Origin: Primula veris
Lineage: Eukaryota; Streptophyta; Magnoliopsida; Ericales; Primulaceae
NCBI GenBank assembly: GCA_963682055.1
Contig: OY821745.1
Location: 4,161,501 to 4,225,500 of the forward strand
Direction: 5' to 3'
DNA: 64,000 nt
Shown here: positions 37,001 to 49,745 of the stretch, in pieces
How the letters are laid out: each line of letters starts with the position of its first letter
How positions within the stretch are numbered: position 1 is the first letter of the stretch
Translations under genes and position numbers: made by a program
The notes under the pieces: generated by a model
Seen by the model: the letters and a program-made list of their open reading frames with translations, nothing else
Told to the model about the DNA's origin: nothing
The model's database searches: none

Positions 37001-39197
37001 ATCTTTTCCATGGCTTCTTCAAAGTTCGGGGAAGATGAAGTGTCTTCGATACCATCCTCAAAATCAGAAACAGTAGCAGATTGCTCCGAAGATTCATCGC
37101 TATTTTTATTATTGTCATCGTTTTTAGAGAAGATTTTCTCAAGACGGCCTGCAATGGCTTTCATCATGTGTCTTCCATCCAGTATTTTTCGAGATTGCGA
37201 TACAGTTTCGTGGCTTTCGTGTTCTACTGTTGAAGGTTCATGAAGAGAGTTTTGGCTACATACTTCAGGGTTTTTCCCGTGCAAAGAAAGAGCAAGAAGA
37301 AGTTTTCCTATATTAACAAGATTATGACACTTAGTTGGAAAGAATTTGAGTACGGAAACAAGCCTGTCTATGTGAAAGCCTGGATTACTATCTGAAGAAG
37401 TAAATTCCTTACAGATTTGAACAATTCTAGTGGGCAACTAAAGGTTGGAGAAACCCGTTTAAAGAAATTCTGGGTTTATAGATTGATTATCTTTAATATA
37501 ATTGAATTGAACAAACGTTTCTTCGTCTATGAATTGATTAGGGATTCTCAGCAAATACCACATTTTAGGTGAGAGGATACCCTACAAACATCACGTATTC
37601 GGAGCATGCATTTCTCAAATGCAGAACTACAAAATTATGTCCAAATAAAGTCGATAAAGGAACCATTTCCTTAAAATTGCGATTAAGATTCAAACTAAAT
37701 ACAAATCAACATAAGTCAAATATAGATGTACAAAACCAAACACATCTCCGAACATAGTCAATACGAGATCAATACGTCTCCAGATTTCTTTAATACATAT
37801 TTCATAGCCAATAACTGCACACAGTTATAATTATACAGTTGTCAAAGCTACTATTTTATGATGTTCCTAAACTATATGTTCATCTCTCCAAATTACATTT
37901 TAAAAGTAGAAACATTACCACACATCCTTTTTCTTTCCATTTTTATCAGCCAAATTAAAAACCTAGAATAATAGTACTTTGTTTGAACTTTTTTAAAACT
38001 TTTAATGCAAAACATGTGTCTATAATTATATATATATTAAAAAGGCTTCAATAATCATCATCATCAAGCTACGCCTTAATCCCAAGACATAACCATATGA
38101 AACAATCAAGTTGGCTCGCAACTCTGAGTTTTCTTTCGCCATTTGTTCCGATCTAACGTTACCTATTCATCAATTTGCCTAAGTACACATTTCGTTTTGG
38201 TTTACAAATTCGCCCCAATAAATTGGACAAAAATAGTAACACACAGAATCAGTCAAATCTAAATCAAGTACATACAGTAGATATAGGCCTTCTTTGGCTG
38301 CTATCTCTGAGTAAATAAACCAATTAGTTTTAGACAGAAAAAAAGTAGGGCTATCTAACTTAAAATTATTAATTTTCTAGGTCAGTACAAGAAAAAACCA
38401 CCTCAAGCTTTGAACTGACCAACCGAATCCATCACAATTTACTGTAACCTGGGAACCGTATATCGATATTTATTAGTACAACTTTAGGGGGTAAAACACA
38501 ATTTCTGAGCTAAAATAACGCAATCAAACAAACCCAAAATCAACAAAAACATACTAGTAATAGATAAAATCATCAAAAATATTTTTACAAAAAATGCACA
38601 TAGAGACATGAACAATAATTTTTTTTTAAAAGCATGCTTCGTTGTAAAAAAAAACTTGATTCAAAGCTAGATAAAAGCTTGATTACAAAAAAATATAAAA
38701 AACCGATTCAAAGCTTAAAAAAAGCTTTAAAAGCCCGTTTTTCCCGCTTTTTAGCTACGACTTGGCTTTCAAAAAAAAAAATACAAACAAAAAGTGAGAA
38801 CAGAACACTAACCACATTCTTTATTAGTACTATTCAGTTTTGAACCTTTGTTTTTCTCAAGAGAAAACCAAGTTGGTCTCAGAATCTGATCCTCCTCGGA
38901 AGCAACCGACCCGACCCTAATCATAACCCGACCCACCGGATCTCCGGAAAATAACCCATGTTCACAAACAGAAATCTCAATCTCCTCTTCCAAATCATGT
39001 ACAATAAATGCAAACTCCTCATTCCAAACCAAGTTCTTATTATCATGGCCACCATTAATATTAGTTTTGGTATTTGTATTAGTTGTGTTTTTCAAGGGTC
39101 TAGTTTTGGACTTGAATTTTCCAAGTTTTAACTTGACAAACAAAGGTTCTAGAGAGGGAATGTGTTTGCCTTCTAGAACATATACGTATAGCTTCAT
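31053..39197 (-). CDS. C2 and GRAM domain-containing protein (C2-VASt-C2-GRAM-VASt)
   Basis: Matches the plant family typified by Arabidopsis At1g03370: membrane-anchored proteins with calcium/lipid-binding C2 domains, a GRAM phosphoinositide-binding domain and VASt (StART-like) lipid-handling domains. Nine exons (minus): 38813-39197, 36144-37307, 35389-35571, 34580-34863, 34373-34489, 33379-33641, 32859-33045, 32215-32487 and 31053-31250. They sum to 3,054 nt, 1,017 residues, and all phases agree. Order: C2 at ~1-110 (KLYVYVLEGKHIPS, LVWNEEFAF); VASt at ~255-420; a membrane segment at ~460-490 (WNFTVVSAVFAAIYVFVHIL); a second C2 at ~525-640 (LPDPYVVFTCNGKTKTSSV); GRAM at ~690-800 (SARIVGFYANLFGHKTKF, FLWEDIDEVQ); a second VASt in the last three exons. 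The start is the first ATG before the C2 fold; the upstream in-frame extension to 39359 looks untranslated. The acceptor of exon 2 (ATAG|GAAAACTT) is the one that keeps frame. No damage seen. Confidence 0.9.
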
Positions 39198-39299
39198 TTG
39201 GGTAGTAGTTTTGTGATTTCTTGAAAAAATGGGTTTGAAAATGGGAAGATTTATGAAGGTTTTGAGAAGAACGTGGGTGTAGAGAGAAAGTGACACGAT

Positions 39300-39314
39300 A
39301 TTAATATAAATAGA
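39300..39314 (-). promoter_or_regulatory. TATA box of the C2-GRAM gene
   Basis: TATTTATATTAATA on the minus strand, about 105-115 bp upstream of the ATG at 39197, followed by a CT-rich leader (CTTTCTCTCTACACCC). Confidence 0.5.
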
Positions 39315-40906
39315 CGGGTTGGTTTTACTTTTTGCCAATATTTTAAGTCTTGGAAGCATTATCTTAAAGTGGAAAAATTTACAGATTTTATTCCATGTTA
39401 CTTCTGTTTTTTTTATATGTCACTTCAGTTTTTATTTTATTTTATAAAATTAATGATCACGCGTTTATATAAGATACAAATCAATAGAATCAAAATAAAA
39501 AGGGAACATAACTTACAATCAACTAATTCAACTTATTTAACAGCAATATCAGATCTGTGAACATTATTTTAGTTAAATACGTTAATATAATAAACTAAAT
39601 GTATTTTTTACCAAAATATAACTACAGATCTGGTTACAACTTCACATGGTTTTTATAGTATTTGGAAAAATAGTTAAGACTATTTGATATTTGTACATTT
39701 TAACTTGTAGTTATCGGAAAATTCGTTATGTATTTAGAAAAAGACTGGATTTTTCGACTGCAAAAAATCTGTTTTCACGCATAAACCGTAAATTCGAATT
39801 ACAAACTGTAATTCTGATTTACGGGTTACTTTTTTATTTTTATTTTGATTTTTACAAAAAAAAAAAAGACAACCCGTAATTGTGAATTACGGTTTTGACG
39901 TAAAAAAAGATTTTTTTAGTCGAAAAATTCAACCTCATTTGGAAAATCAAGCTTTCCGTTTTCGGTTTCCCGTCGGGCCGTCACCTATCATTTTGCATAT
40001 AAATTTTATAATTTTTTCTTCATTTTATGTTTCGTTTACCGCTTTCATTTTCCCTCTCTCAACTAGCTTAAAAGGATCCGAACCTTTTATTTTTTTATTT
40101 TTTCTGTGCTAGCTAAGCAATGTGATAAAACCGAATGAAAGGCCTTCTAAGAAATAATTTTACTTGGAAACATAATTCTTAGAAATTGAGAACATGGACA
40201 CAGGAATTTCAACGTTATGCAGTCAATCAAGAAGACCTGATTTGTATAACAAAACCATTATTCTCCGGTTCTAGAAGACTATTATAACATTGATTCAACA
40301 AATTGGAAAAATCAAATTGTAATTTGATGAATGGTAAGGGTATGCTTAGCTAAAACTAAATTGGAAAATATGTTAAGAACAAGGAATTATCAGTTATGGA
40401 CTTCTGAAAATGCTTTTTGAATCCGAAATTAAAAACAAGAACCTAACAAGCCGATTAAAGTTCATTTTTGCAATAACATGTAACTGGTTGTTGGAAATAA
40501 AAGGCAGTCTAGTCTTAGCCATTAATCGATCTATACTTTCATAGTGACATGAGCTTACTTTCCTTAGCAAGCTGGTTTAGTATGAATATGACGTATATAT
40601 AGTTGCATTCGCGTATGATGCTGTTTTTCTCGAAAACTTACGACCAAATTTATTTGCGGATGTATATCCTCTATTTGTGGATCGATCTGAATATATAAAA
40701 ATATCAAAATGGGAAAAAAGTTACTTTAGATGACATCCAAACATCCGTTATAGATAGTCCTGAGATGAAGATAAGATCTCGGATATCAAAGTGATTATCT
40801 GTTCAATATTGAGATGATGCATCCAAGTATTATATATCAGCTAAATTGTTGGCATTACAGCAAAACCGACATTACTTCCATTACTATCTATTTATGGGGA
40901 TGGTTG
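39315..40906. other. Spacer with no recognised gene
   Basis: AT-rich; several open frames but none resembling a protein family. No clear element ends. Confidence 0.5.
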
Positions 40907-40914
40907 GTACTTGC

Positions 40915-41155
40915 TAGTGGTGGAATCAGAACTTTATTTTTAAAGATTATCGTTAAAAAAGATAATTAAAAGGAAAAATGCAAGAGAGACGATTCAAATA
41001 CATGACATGTTGTCTGTTAGTATACAACTATATCATTTTACCACTGAATGTAAATATATTTATCTACAAACTCACAAAATTATATATATAAAAAACAAAT
41101 AAAAAAAACCTGAGGCGGCAGCGGCACCCCTCGCCCTCCCCCAGTTCCGCCCCTG
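40915..41155. mobile_element. 241-bp hAT-type MITE with perfect 8-bp target duplication
   Basis: GTACTTGC flanks both sides (40907-40914, 41156-41163). The ends are TAGTGGTGGAATCAG on the left and, reverse-complemented, CAGGGGCGGAACTGG on the right, an imperfect hAT-style terminal inverted repeat. No coding capacity. Confidence 0.85.
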
Positions 41156-42009
41156 GTACTTGCAGGAAGTTATGAGTTATGTAATTAAATTCATGAAAAA
41201 AAGAAAATATACACAAGTATTACCAAGTTGGGATTGAACATGAAACCTCAAATGGGAATGGTTGATGTTCTAAATGAAATTGTTTTCATAATATTAGAAT
41301 TAGAGTGACTGAAACCCTGAGTTTTAAAGTTAATCAAAATACATTTACAAAAACGTTTTTCATCAGATTTTATAATAATGGAGAGATTACAACCTTCGAT
41401 GGTCTCCACTGATTCATTTAACAAAGTCGAAATATTCTTTAAGACAACTTACAACGAAGTAATTTATTTTCCGTGTAGAACTACTTTTGACATGAATCGT
41501 TTATAGATGTGTCAAAATTTACATCAACTACTAATTAAATGAAACAAAAAAATAAAGGGTAACAAATCATCGTTTTTAACATATTTTAATAAGATAAAAT
41601 GGTCAAAATTTGAAAAAAATCATAATTTTCGAAAATATGGGGTACGGTCGCCCCCGGTGATGTGTATTTATCTTCCAATCGATTATAGGAGCAATTAGTA
41701 GCGTGTACTCTTTCTTTAACATTAATTGAAGAGTAACGACGTTAATGCATGCACTATATATATAGTCTATATACGTTGACTAATATGAGAGCATGTTACT
41801 TCAATTAAAAGATAAAATACCGAAATGCAATGTATCGTAATTCGCACGTATGTATTTTGAGTGGTTCGCAGGTATACTTGTGTACTTTAGACTAATCCTC
41901 ATGTTTTATCTGAATAATGTAAATAATTCTGATAAAACATTAACTTTGATCGGATCGCGTTAACCTTCTCAACAATAATAATATAAATTGACGAAATGAA
42001 TTATTGGAC

Positions 42010-42260
42010 AAGTTATTATTCTTTCTTTATTGATCGGCGAATCTTCTTACTCGGATTACAGTTTTTATTACACTTATGTTCGGTCTGCTAATTTAATCTT
42101 AATATTAGTCTTTGACTTTATTCTTGATGCCTCGGTTTTTTATTTGACTTCTATCTGTGTACTTTCTAGTGAGATGAGCTTTGAAAAGTCTCTGTCTTAT
42201 ATTCTTTTTTGCTTAGATCCCTGACTATTTATAGGCATTCGTGCGCCATAATATGTTGAC
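42010..42260 (-). mobile_element. Diverged LTR relic related to the solo LTR at 18561
   Basis: Shares TTCTTTCTTTATTGATCGG, CTCGGATTACAGTTT.TTATTACACTT, TTTCTAGTGAGAT and GACTATTTATAGGCA..GTTGACAA with 18561-18860, in the same order. Similarity fades after 42260, and neither clear ends nor target duplication were found. Confidence 0.6.
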
Positions 42261-44563
42261 AAGTGTACTATATTTTAATCCAATGGACAATAATTGATAT
42301 TCCAAAACCAAAATCTTTTGTAAATATTAATATACATGAGTCAATTAATCAAGGAAAAAAGTGTTGGATACGATCCCAAATACAATACTCATTTTATAAA
42401 AAAGTTAATAATTATGGAACAAACATAAAATATTATCCTCGAATATATAATATGATCAAATACAAAAGCTTATATAAATGAAGGATTGATTGCTAAGGTT
42501 GCCATTATTTATAAGGTTTTTATATATTTAGTTTAACAAAACAAGACATATTATAGATATATTAATTGAAACCAATAAATTTTGGTAATAACAACATTTC
42601 TATCCGGATGTTTTGTTAATTTTGGTATAAACCGTAAGATTTGAAAATTCAATAACTTAATTAAATGTATTACAATTTGTGTATATCGTGTCACTAAAAC
42701 GTTCAAGATGTATCATAAAGTTGCTAGTCATCTCCACGGCGATCTCCGCATAATTAACGACGCGTTTATGTCACTCGACACATGAATTCATGAAATGGAT
42801 TGTGATATCAGATACGAACCCAATTTGTACTGTTATAGTAGTGTATTGTTTATGGAGTCTAATATTTGGACATATACTTGTATGTCTATGGAACGTCACC
42901 GTATTGTGTACAAACAAAATACGGTACGCAAAACATCACACTAAAAACCTCCATAGTTTTCTACTAGTTACGTATACTTCCTCTCAACTCTCAAGACCAA
43001 TTGCTTATGAAAAATCAAACATCGTAAGTTCGGATTACGTAATATATAGTAAAGAAATTATATACCAACATCTATAGCCAGTTTTTTACTACTATAATGT
43101 GAAGGTGTTACTTTGTTATCCTACGCTAAGTAATTTGACCGCAACTTTAACAAAATAAGGTTTAGGAAAGTATATTATAGCATTGAATCGGATGAAATTA
43201 CACTAAATTTAAATTGAGGCATGTGAAAGGGAAGATCAATATTATCTTTGTTTTGGATTGATTTTTTTCTAAATTCTTTTGTGGTAGTTTATTTTATCAT
43301 TTGGTCTTGAGAGGTGGTGTTTGAAACCGGTGAAAAACTATGGGAATGGTGAGTGTGATTAATGTGTTAGAACAAACGCATCATTTCCCTTATATGACTC
43401 ATTTAAATATGAGAAAATTGTTTTAAAATTCTACACGAATCAATTTTCTTATACATTATCTTAAATTTATATGAACTCAAATATCACTCAAATATAAGAA
43501 TTAAAATGTTCACTTATAATTAAAATAATAATTTATATTTCTTACTTTTCTCTTATTCTCTCTCATTTATTTGTACTTTTCACATATAAATTAATAAAAT
43601 AACAAAAATACGAGTTGTATAGTTTTGATAGAGAAATTGATAAAAAAGCTGATAATTTGTATAAACTAAAACGTTTACTTATAAGTTGTAAAAGTGTACT
43701 TTTTACTTCAAATACGAGAAAAATTGTAAGTTATTTATTCTGGTTTCTCTATTAAATTAATTTTGGTTGAAAAAAATTAATAGAATTATATTAAAATACA
43801 GTAATATTTAGTTAGGATAATAAATTTGATAGGAAACCTGAAAAATATATAAAGTTAAACTGTTATCTTAAAAATATAAAAGTGATGCTAATTATATTAA
43901 ATACGAGAAAAATTGTAATAAAACTGATGCGGTTGCTTCCAGACTCAAATACTCCATTTTTAATATATATTTTTTGATAAATACTCAAATACTCCCGTTA
44001 CTAAGTGATTAAACGTCAGCGTTTCATAGATTGTCATTACAACTGAGTCCAAATATTAAACTGCACATGAACTGAATTCTCATTCACCTAGCTCCAAAAA
44101 TAAAATAAAAATTATATTTTTCAAGAATAAAATCAAATAAAGTCAAATTTCCACACCCACCACTAATCCACCACCTTACCGACTCTCCTCCTCCTCTTCA
44201 CCCTCCACCACTCTCTGACCGCCCTCGACTTAAAAACCGAAACGAGAAATTATGATATACATCACACCGAACATGCTCCAATCCAAAGAAGTAAATATTT
44301 GATAAATCAAGTTTTTTCAAAATATGATTAAACTTACCAATAAAAAACAATTAAAGATTGCAATGAACACTATCATTAATTAACATTATAAAATACTCCA
44401 GTCAATTGAAATATTTCTTGTTGGATAATCTATTTTAATTTGACAGACTCAATCCACTAAAAGAATTTCCAACCAAAAAATCCTACCTGGCAGGCTGGCA
44501 CATAAAAGTCATCCAAACACCCCATTGAAAACCTTTACACAGTCACCTAACACCAAAAAGAAA
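42261..44563. other. Spacer with no recognised gene
   Basis: AT-rich sequence. The 95-codon frame at 42790-43077 has no family resemblance. Nothing else is supportable. Confidence 0.5.
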
Positions 44564-45037
44564 GAGTAAAATGCAATTAACCCCATGAACTATCAATTCT
44601 TGTAATTAATCCCTATAAATTATCAATATTTTGCAATTCACCCCCAATATCATCCTTTAAATGATACGACTTTACGTTTGATGGATGACCCATTTTGGTT
44701 GAATTTTCATTTTTTTATAATCTTTTGTTCACTATTCATGTATATCAAGTAAAATTTGTACGGAATGTAAATATGACACAAAAGATAGTTATTCTCACTA
44801 AAATAATATTTTTTATACAAAGTTTCTTCTGATTAAATTTTACGATTAGCATTATATTAACTCATGTGTATTGAAAAACTACATATATCAAACAAATAAT
44901 TTTGTAAAACAAACAAATAAAAAAAAAAAGTAATAACATTTTAAAGATGACATTGGTGGTCAATTGCAAAAGTTGGATAGCTTAAGAAGGTTAATTACAA
45001 GAGTTGATAGTTTGTAGGGGCCATTTGAAAATAATCC
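44564..45037. mobile_element. MITE with about 100-bp terminal inverted repeats
   Basis: The left arm (GAGTAAAATGCAATTAACCCC.., AACTATCAATTCTTGTAATTAA) is mirrored by the right arm in reverse complement (..CAAATGGCCCCTACAAACTATCAACTCTTGTAATTAA), about 80% alike over 100 bp. Internal sequence is AT-rich and non-coding. No clear target duplication, so the ends are approximate. Confidence 0.7.
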
Positions 45038-45070
45038 ATAGTTCTGTAATTTTTTTGAAAGCAGCGTACC

Positions 45071-45178
45071 TGACTCTGAGTCCACAGTCATTATTGGATA
45101 TTGCTACAGTACATTTCATATTTTAACTGTAACAATATCCAACGGCTATGGACTCTGATCCACTCTGACTCAGAGTCA
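45071..45178. repeat. Inverted repeat about 95 bp upstream of the lectin kinase ATG
   Basis: The left arm contains TGACTCTGAGTCCACAG and TTGGATATTGCTACAGT. The right arm contains ACTGTAACAATATCCAA and CTATGGACTCTGATCC, then CTGACTCAGAGTCA. The two arms pair over roughly 40 bp around a short AT-rich loop. It could be a tiny MITE or a promoter/leader hairpin. Confidence 0.65.
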
Positions 45179-45271
45179 ATTACGATGCATCGGATTTTTT
45201 TTCCATTAAACACACATAATGTAACGTCTAGAGAAAAAAAAAAAGAGAGTAAAAAAGAAACCCACACCACC

Positions 45272-48200
45272 ATGAAACCACCACTCTCTCTCCCTCTCCT
45301 CCTTTTTCTAACCTTCCTACATTCCTCAACCGCCCTCAATTTCCTCTTTAATTACTTCAATGCCACTTCTCAATTAATTCTCACTAACGACACCGTTTTA
45401 GACTCCCAAACCCAAACCCTCCGCTTAACCAACGACTCGAACCAATATTCCACCGGCCGATTCTTCCACAAAACCCAATTCATAACCCGACCCGATTCTA
45501 ATCAAAACGGGTCTAACCAAACCCGTTCATTTTCGACTCAGTTTGTGTTTTCTATTTTGCCGGAGATAAGTACGAGTCCCGGGTTTGGGGTTGTTTTTGT
45601 GTTGACTAATTTGACCGAACCGATTGGGGCGTTATCGGGTCAGTATTTGGGTGTTTTTAATAACGATACTGTGGCGAGTGTTGCGCCGCTTGTTGGAGTG
45701 GAGTTTGATACGGGACGGAATCCCGAGTTTAATGATCCCGATGCTAATCACGTTGGGATCGACCTTAATAACATCGAATCCAAGGTATTTTTTGAATTAG
45801 TAGTATTTTTTGTTGAATTTGGCAGTATTTTTGTTTAATTTGGTAGTATGTTTTATTTTGGTTTATATTAGTTAGATAGGATAAAAACTCTTTAGGTTGC
45901 CCGACTGGTTTGTTTTCGACCCAGTTTGTGTTTTTTATTTTGCCGGAGATAAGTACGAGTCCCGGGTTTGGGATTGTTTTTGTGTTGACTAATTTGACTG
46001 ACCCGATTGGGGCGTTATCGGATCAATATTTGGGTGTTTTTAATAACGATACGGCACCGCTTGTTGGGGTGGAGTTTGATACGGGACGGAATCCCGAGTT
46101 TAATGATCCAGATACTAATCACGTTGGGCTCGACCTTAATAACATCGAATCCAAGGTGATTTTGGATAAGTCACTTATTTTGAATTTTTTGCACCCTTTT
46201 AGAAATGATTCGTTTTTGTTGTTGTTGTTGAAGATATGCGATTTTTTGGAATCCAAGATATCTTTGTTGCTTTGTTGATTGAGATACTTGGTTGGTTGTA
46301 TTAGTTATATACAATAGAAAATAGAAACCCTCTATAAGAATTAAGAATTCTCGAATAATTTTCATATATAGTCACGAAATTTTTTGGTACCGACTTGGCC
46401 AATTATAAATAGGAATAACCACTACTGATCGGTTAGAGCTTTGTCGGGTTAGAATTTGGGTTTTCTTAGTTTTGAATAAGTTACTTAGCAGTATGTCGCT
46501 GATAGGTGATTGTTATGTCTAGTCGGAACTCAGTATGCCGTGACAGAAACAAGAATACAGAGGGTTACGCGGATTCTGTTTAGTTAGTACTGGTACAAAG
46601 GTTATTGGCTAATGCATAGGATTATTGAAATTCATATCATATTGTTAACTAGTTTACTGTTATGATTATTTCTCTTTGATTTCTTCTAAAGGTAACCGAA
46701 TCAGCTGGATACTACAACTCTACTGGCGGCTTAACCCCTCTAAACATGCGAAACGGGCAAAATATCCATGCTTGGATCGAATTCGATGGTCCAAAATCAC
46801 AAATTAATGTCACCATCGCACCGGCTGGAACATCTCGACCTTCCAAACCTTTATTATCATACCAAGATCCAACCATTGCGGACTATTTTTCTGCCGAGAT
46901 GTACATTGGTTTTTCAGCCTCTAAAACCACATGGGTTGAGACCCAAAGAATCCTAGCTTGGAGTTTTAGCGACACTGGTGTCGCTAAAGATATTAACACC
47001 ACGAATTTGCCAGTTTTTAGGCTAAAAATCGAGTCATCTTCTCTCTCCGGCGGAGCTATAGCCGGTATAACAGTAGGCTGTTTCTTTGGTTTCATGCTAT
47101 TGTTATTGATTTTTTACTTTTTATGGAAAAAGTATTTGGTAAAAGAGGAAAAGGATGACGTGGTCGAAGATTGGGAGCTCGAATACTGGCCACATAGATA
47201 CTCGTACGAAGAACTTAGAGAAGCCACTAATGGTTTTTCTAAAGACGAGCTACTCGGTGCTGGTGGGTTTGGTAAAGTGTATAAAGCAACATTCAATGAT
47301 AAAAACAATAATAAAAATGAAGTTGCGGTTAAATGCGTTAACCACGATTCCAAACAAGGCCTAAGAGAATTTATGGCAGAGATATCGAGTATAGGTAGGC
47401 TCCAACACAAGAACTTGGTACAAATGCGAGGGTGGTGTCGAAAAGGAAACGAACTAATGCTCGTGTACGATTATATGCCTAATGGGAGTTTAAATAGATG
47501 GATTTTTGATAAGCCAGAAAAAGTTATGAGTTGGGAGAATCGGAGAAGGGTTTTAGCTGACGTCGCGGAGGGTTTGAACTATTTACATAATGGTTGGGAC
47601 CAAGTAGTTATTCATAGGGATATTAAATCGAGTAATGTGTTGTTGGATTATGAAATGAGAGGCCGGTTGGGTGATTTTGGGCTCGCAAAGTTGTATACGC
47701 ATGGAGAGGTGCCGAACACGACCAGGGTGGTGGGCACGTTAGGGTATAGACTTTTTTTATTCGTAAAAGAATTATTGAAGTTGACTTCACCATTCATAGC
47801 TAAGACTACAGGAAAGAGATAAGGTTTAAATTACTATATCTATGAAAACCATAATTAAACAAACTATAATGAGAATTCTTAATAAATCCCAACAGTTACA
47901 ATTTTATCACTAAGATAAATTACTGAAGTACTGTGTTTTCAATAAATCTTCTCGAAAGCATTTTAAAGCTTATCTTTTAATCATTGAGGGAATAGATTTT
48001 TGGGATGTTTTCCTGAGAAGCACAAAAGGTGTTGCGCTATGTTTTTTTATGCTTTGAAGTACTCTCTTTGCACTGCAGTATTTGGGAAGATTAGTCTATT
48101 GATATTCTCTCTGAAAGAAAAATTAGAAATCAACTATTCCTGCTTAAATGAAACATCATATGATAAAGCAATTTATGATCATTCGCAATTTTTTTTGTAT

Positions 48201-48835
48201 GAGTTTTAATAATAAACCTTGAAGTTCATTTTATATTCCATACAATTATCAAGGAATATGTTCTAAAATTTATGGTTTTAAACTTATGAATACGAAATAT
48301 GCAATGTTGTTGATGATTTCTCCTTTCGACACTCTTGCACAAAGGCTTTAGCTATGTTGTGCCGTTATAAAACATCGAAAACAAAATTTTAACGAGTATC
48401 TCTTATCTGAATATCTCTGTTCGTATTAGGTATCTGGCGCCTGAAGTGGCGATGGTGCAATCGCCGACCGCTGCGAGTGATGTGTACAGCTTCGGAGTGG
48501 TGGTGCTAGAGGTGGCATGCGGGAGGAGACCTATAGATACCACAGCTGAGAGAGAAGAAGACGTGTTGTTGATTGATTGGGTTAGAGAGAAGTACACGGA
48601 GGGAAATATAGCTGACGTGGCCGATAGGAGGATTGAGGGGGAGTATGAAGTGGCGGAGATGGAGGCCGTATTGAAGCTTGGGTTAGCTTGTTGTCACCCG
48701 GAACCGGTCCATAGGCCTAATATGAAGGTGGTTGTGGCGGTTTTATTAGGCGATGATTTGGCAGGAGTTCCCAGCGTTATGTTATCGGAATTAGAAGATA
48801 TAAACATTGGTGGGGATGAATATTGGAGGCGATAA
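45272..48835 (+). CDS. LECRKS1: L-type lectin-domain receptor kinase (LecRK-S.1-like)
   Basis: Plasma-membrane receptor kinase with an extracellular legume-lectin domain; the family senses damage, pathogens and hormones. Exons (plus): 45272-45784, 46692-47743 and 48430-48835; 1,971 nt, 656 residues, in phase, all GT-AG. Signal peptide 1-~21 (PLLLFLTFLHSSTA). Lectin domain ~24-270 (FGVVFVLTN, VGVEFDTGRNPEFNDPDANH, NGQNIHAWIEFDG). Membrane helix ~290-315. Kinase ~345-630 with glycine loop LGAGGFGKVY, lysine in VAVKCV, catalytic VIHRDIKSSNVLL, DFG in GDFGLAKL, and GTLGY|LAPEVA rebuilt across intron 2. HRD and DFG residues are intact. Most members of this family are intronless, so both introns are unusual; intron 1 holds a broken copy of the lectin exon. 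Unspliced, the reading frame ends just after GTLGY. The S.1 assignment rests on the kinase resemblance (QMRGWCRKGNELMLVYDYMP). Confidence 0.85.
45907..46165 (+). pseudogene. Duplicated lectin exon fragment in LecRK intron 1
   Basis: A near copy of 45530-45795: it reads FSTQFVFFILPEISTSPGF.. through LDLNNIESK and then GTGATTTT, so even the splice donor was copied. It differs by scattered substitutions and an in-frame 12-nt loss (AND..VASV segment). The nearest upstream acceptor-like site (CTTTAG, near 45895) would put it out of frame, so it looks like a non-used relic. Confidence 0.8.
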
Positions 48836-49745
48836 ATATATTGGTGGCGATTGGGGTGAGAAGAGGAGGCTGGAGAGGGACTCACTGCTAACCATAGTTC
48901 CGGTTTGATTCTATACGCTGCCTATTTTTTTGTAATATATCCCTTTCTACTAGCTGTTGTGTGTTTTTTGGTCTTCTTGTGCATGTTTTTTGGCAATTTT
49001 GCCGTAATTTGTTTGTAATTTCTTATACACATTTGTAAAATACATTTATACGACAAGATTGTTGGAAAGTAATGAAATTTATGGATTGTTGATATGATAT
49101 GCCTCTTACATAACATGTATATTCTGATGCGGTGTGCTCTTTTCTTGGCTATCCCTACCTCATTGGTGATGTTCAAAACATTTTTCATATGTTGTTTCTT
49201 GGCAATTATAAGTTTATAACGACTTAGGCATATTATATTTTTCTGTAACTCGGAAAGAAATTGGAATGTTTCTTTTGTTTGAAGTGTTTATGATGAAGTC
49301 TATCTAATCCTTAGTTACCGGTCTGAGCAAAAAAATATATAGGCTGTTTGGGGCTAAGAAATTGTTGCTAATTTTTTGTTATTTTAAACGATGGTGCTAT
49401 CTATTATATGTAGATAGGCCTAACAAGTATGTCACCAATCTGTGTCTAGGACTTCGGCAAGGGAAATTAATGAGCTTAGCTGTATTTGTGTTGAGAAATA
49501 GGCCTTAAGGACCAAGTCATTTTATGATCAATAATTAGTTAGGTAGTTCTGTGTTCTGGCATATCTATATGGTAGGGCTTTAACAACATAAGTCTGCAAT
49601 AACTGATATACATTACAATCGTTCACCAATTCAATTAATCGAGGTCTTTATCATATATTGTAGGCCAATTATCTTTAAAAATTCTGGCATGGCAACCGAT
49701 CCTAACTTATTTTGATTTAAAATAATTCTTAACCCAAATGCAGCC
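48836..49745. other. Convergent intergenic spacer, LecRK to FRO
   Basis: About 910 bp between two 3' ends. It should contain both untranslated tails. No other feature recognised. Confidence 0.55.

Noticed and set aside
36641..37243. Plus-strand open frames opposite the C2-GRAM gene
   Set aside because: Shadows of the long conserved minus-strand exon.
45910..46278. Separate lectin gene
   Set aside because: It is a partial duplicate of the LecRK exon, lacks a signal peptide and kinase, and runs into intron sequence.
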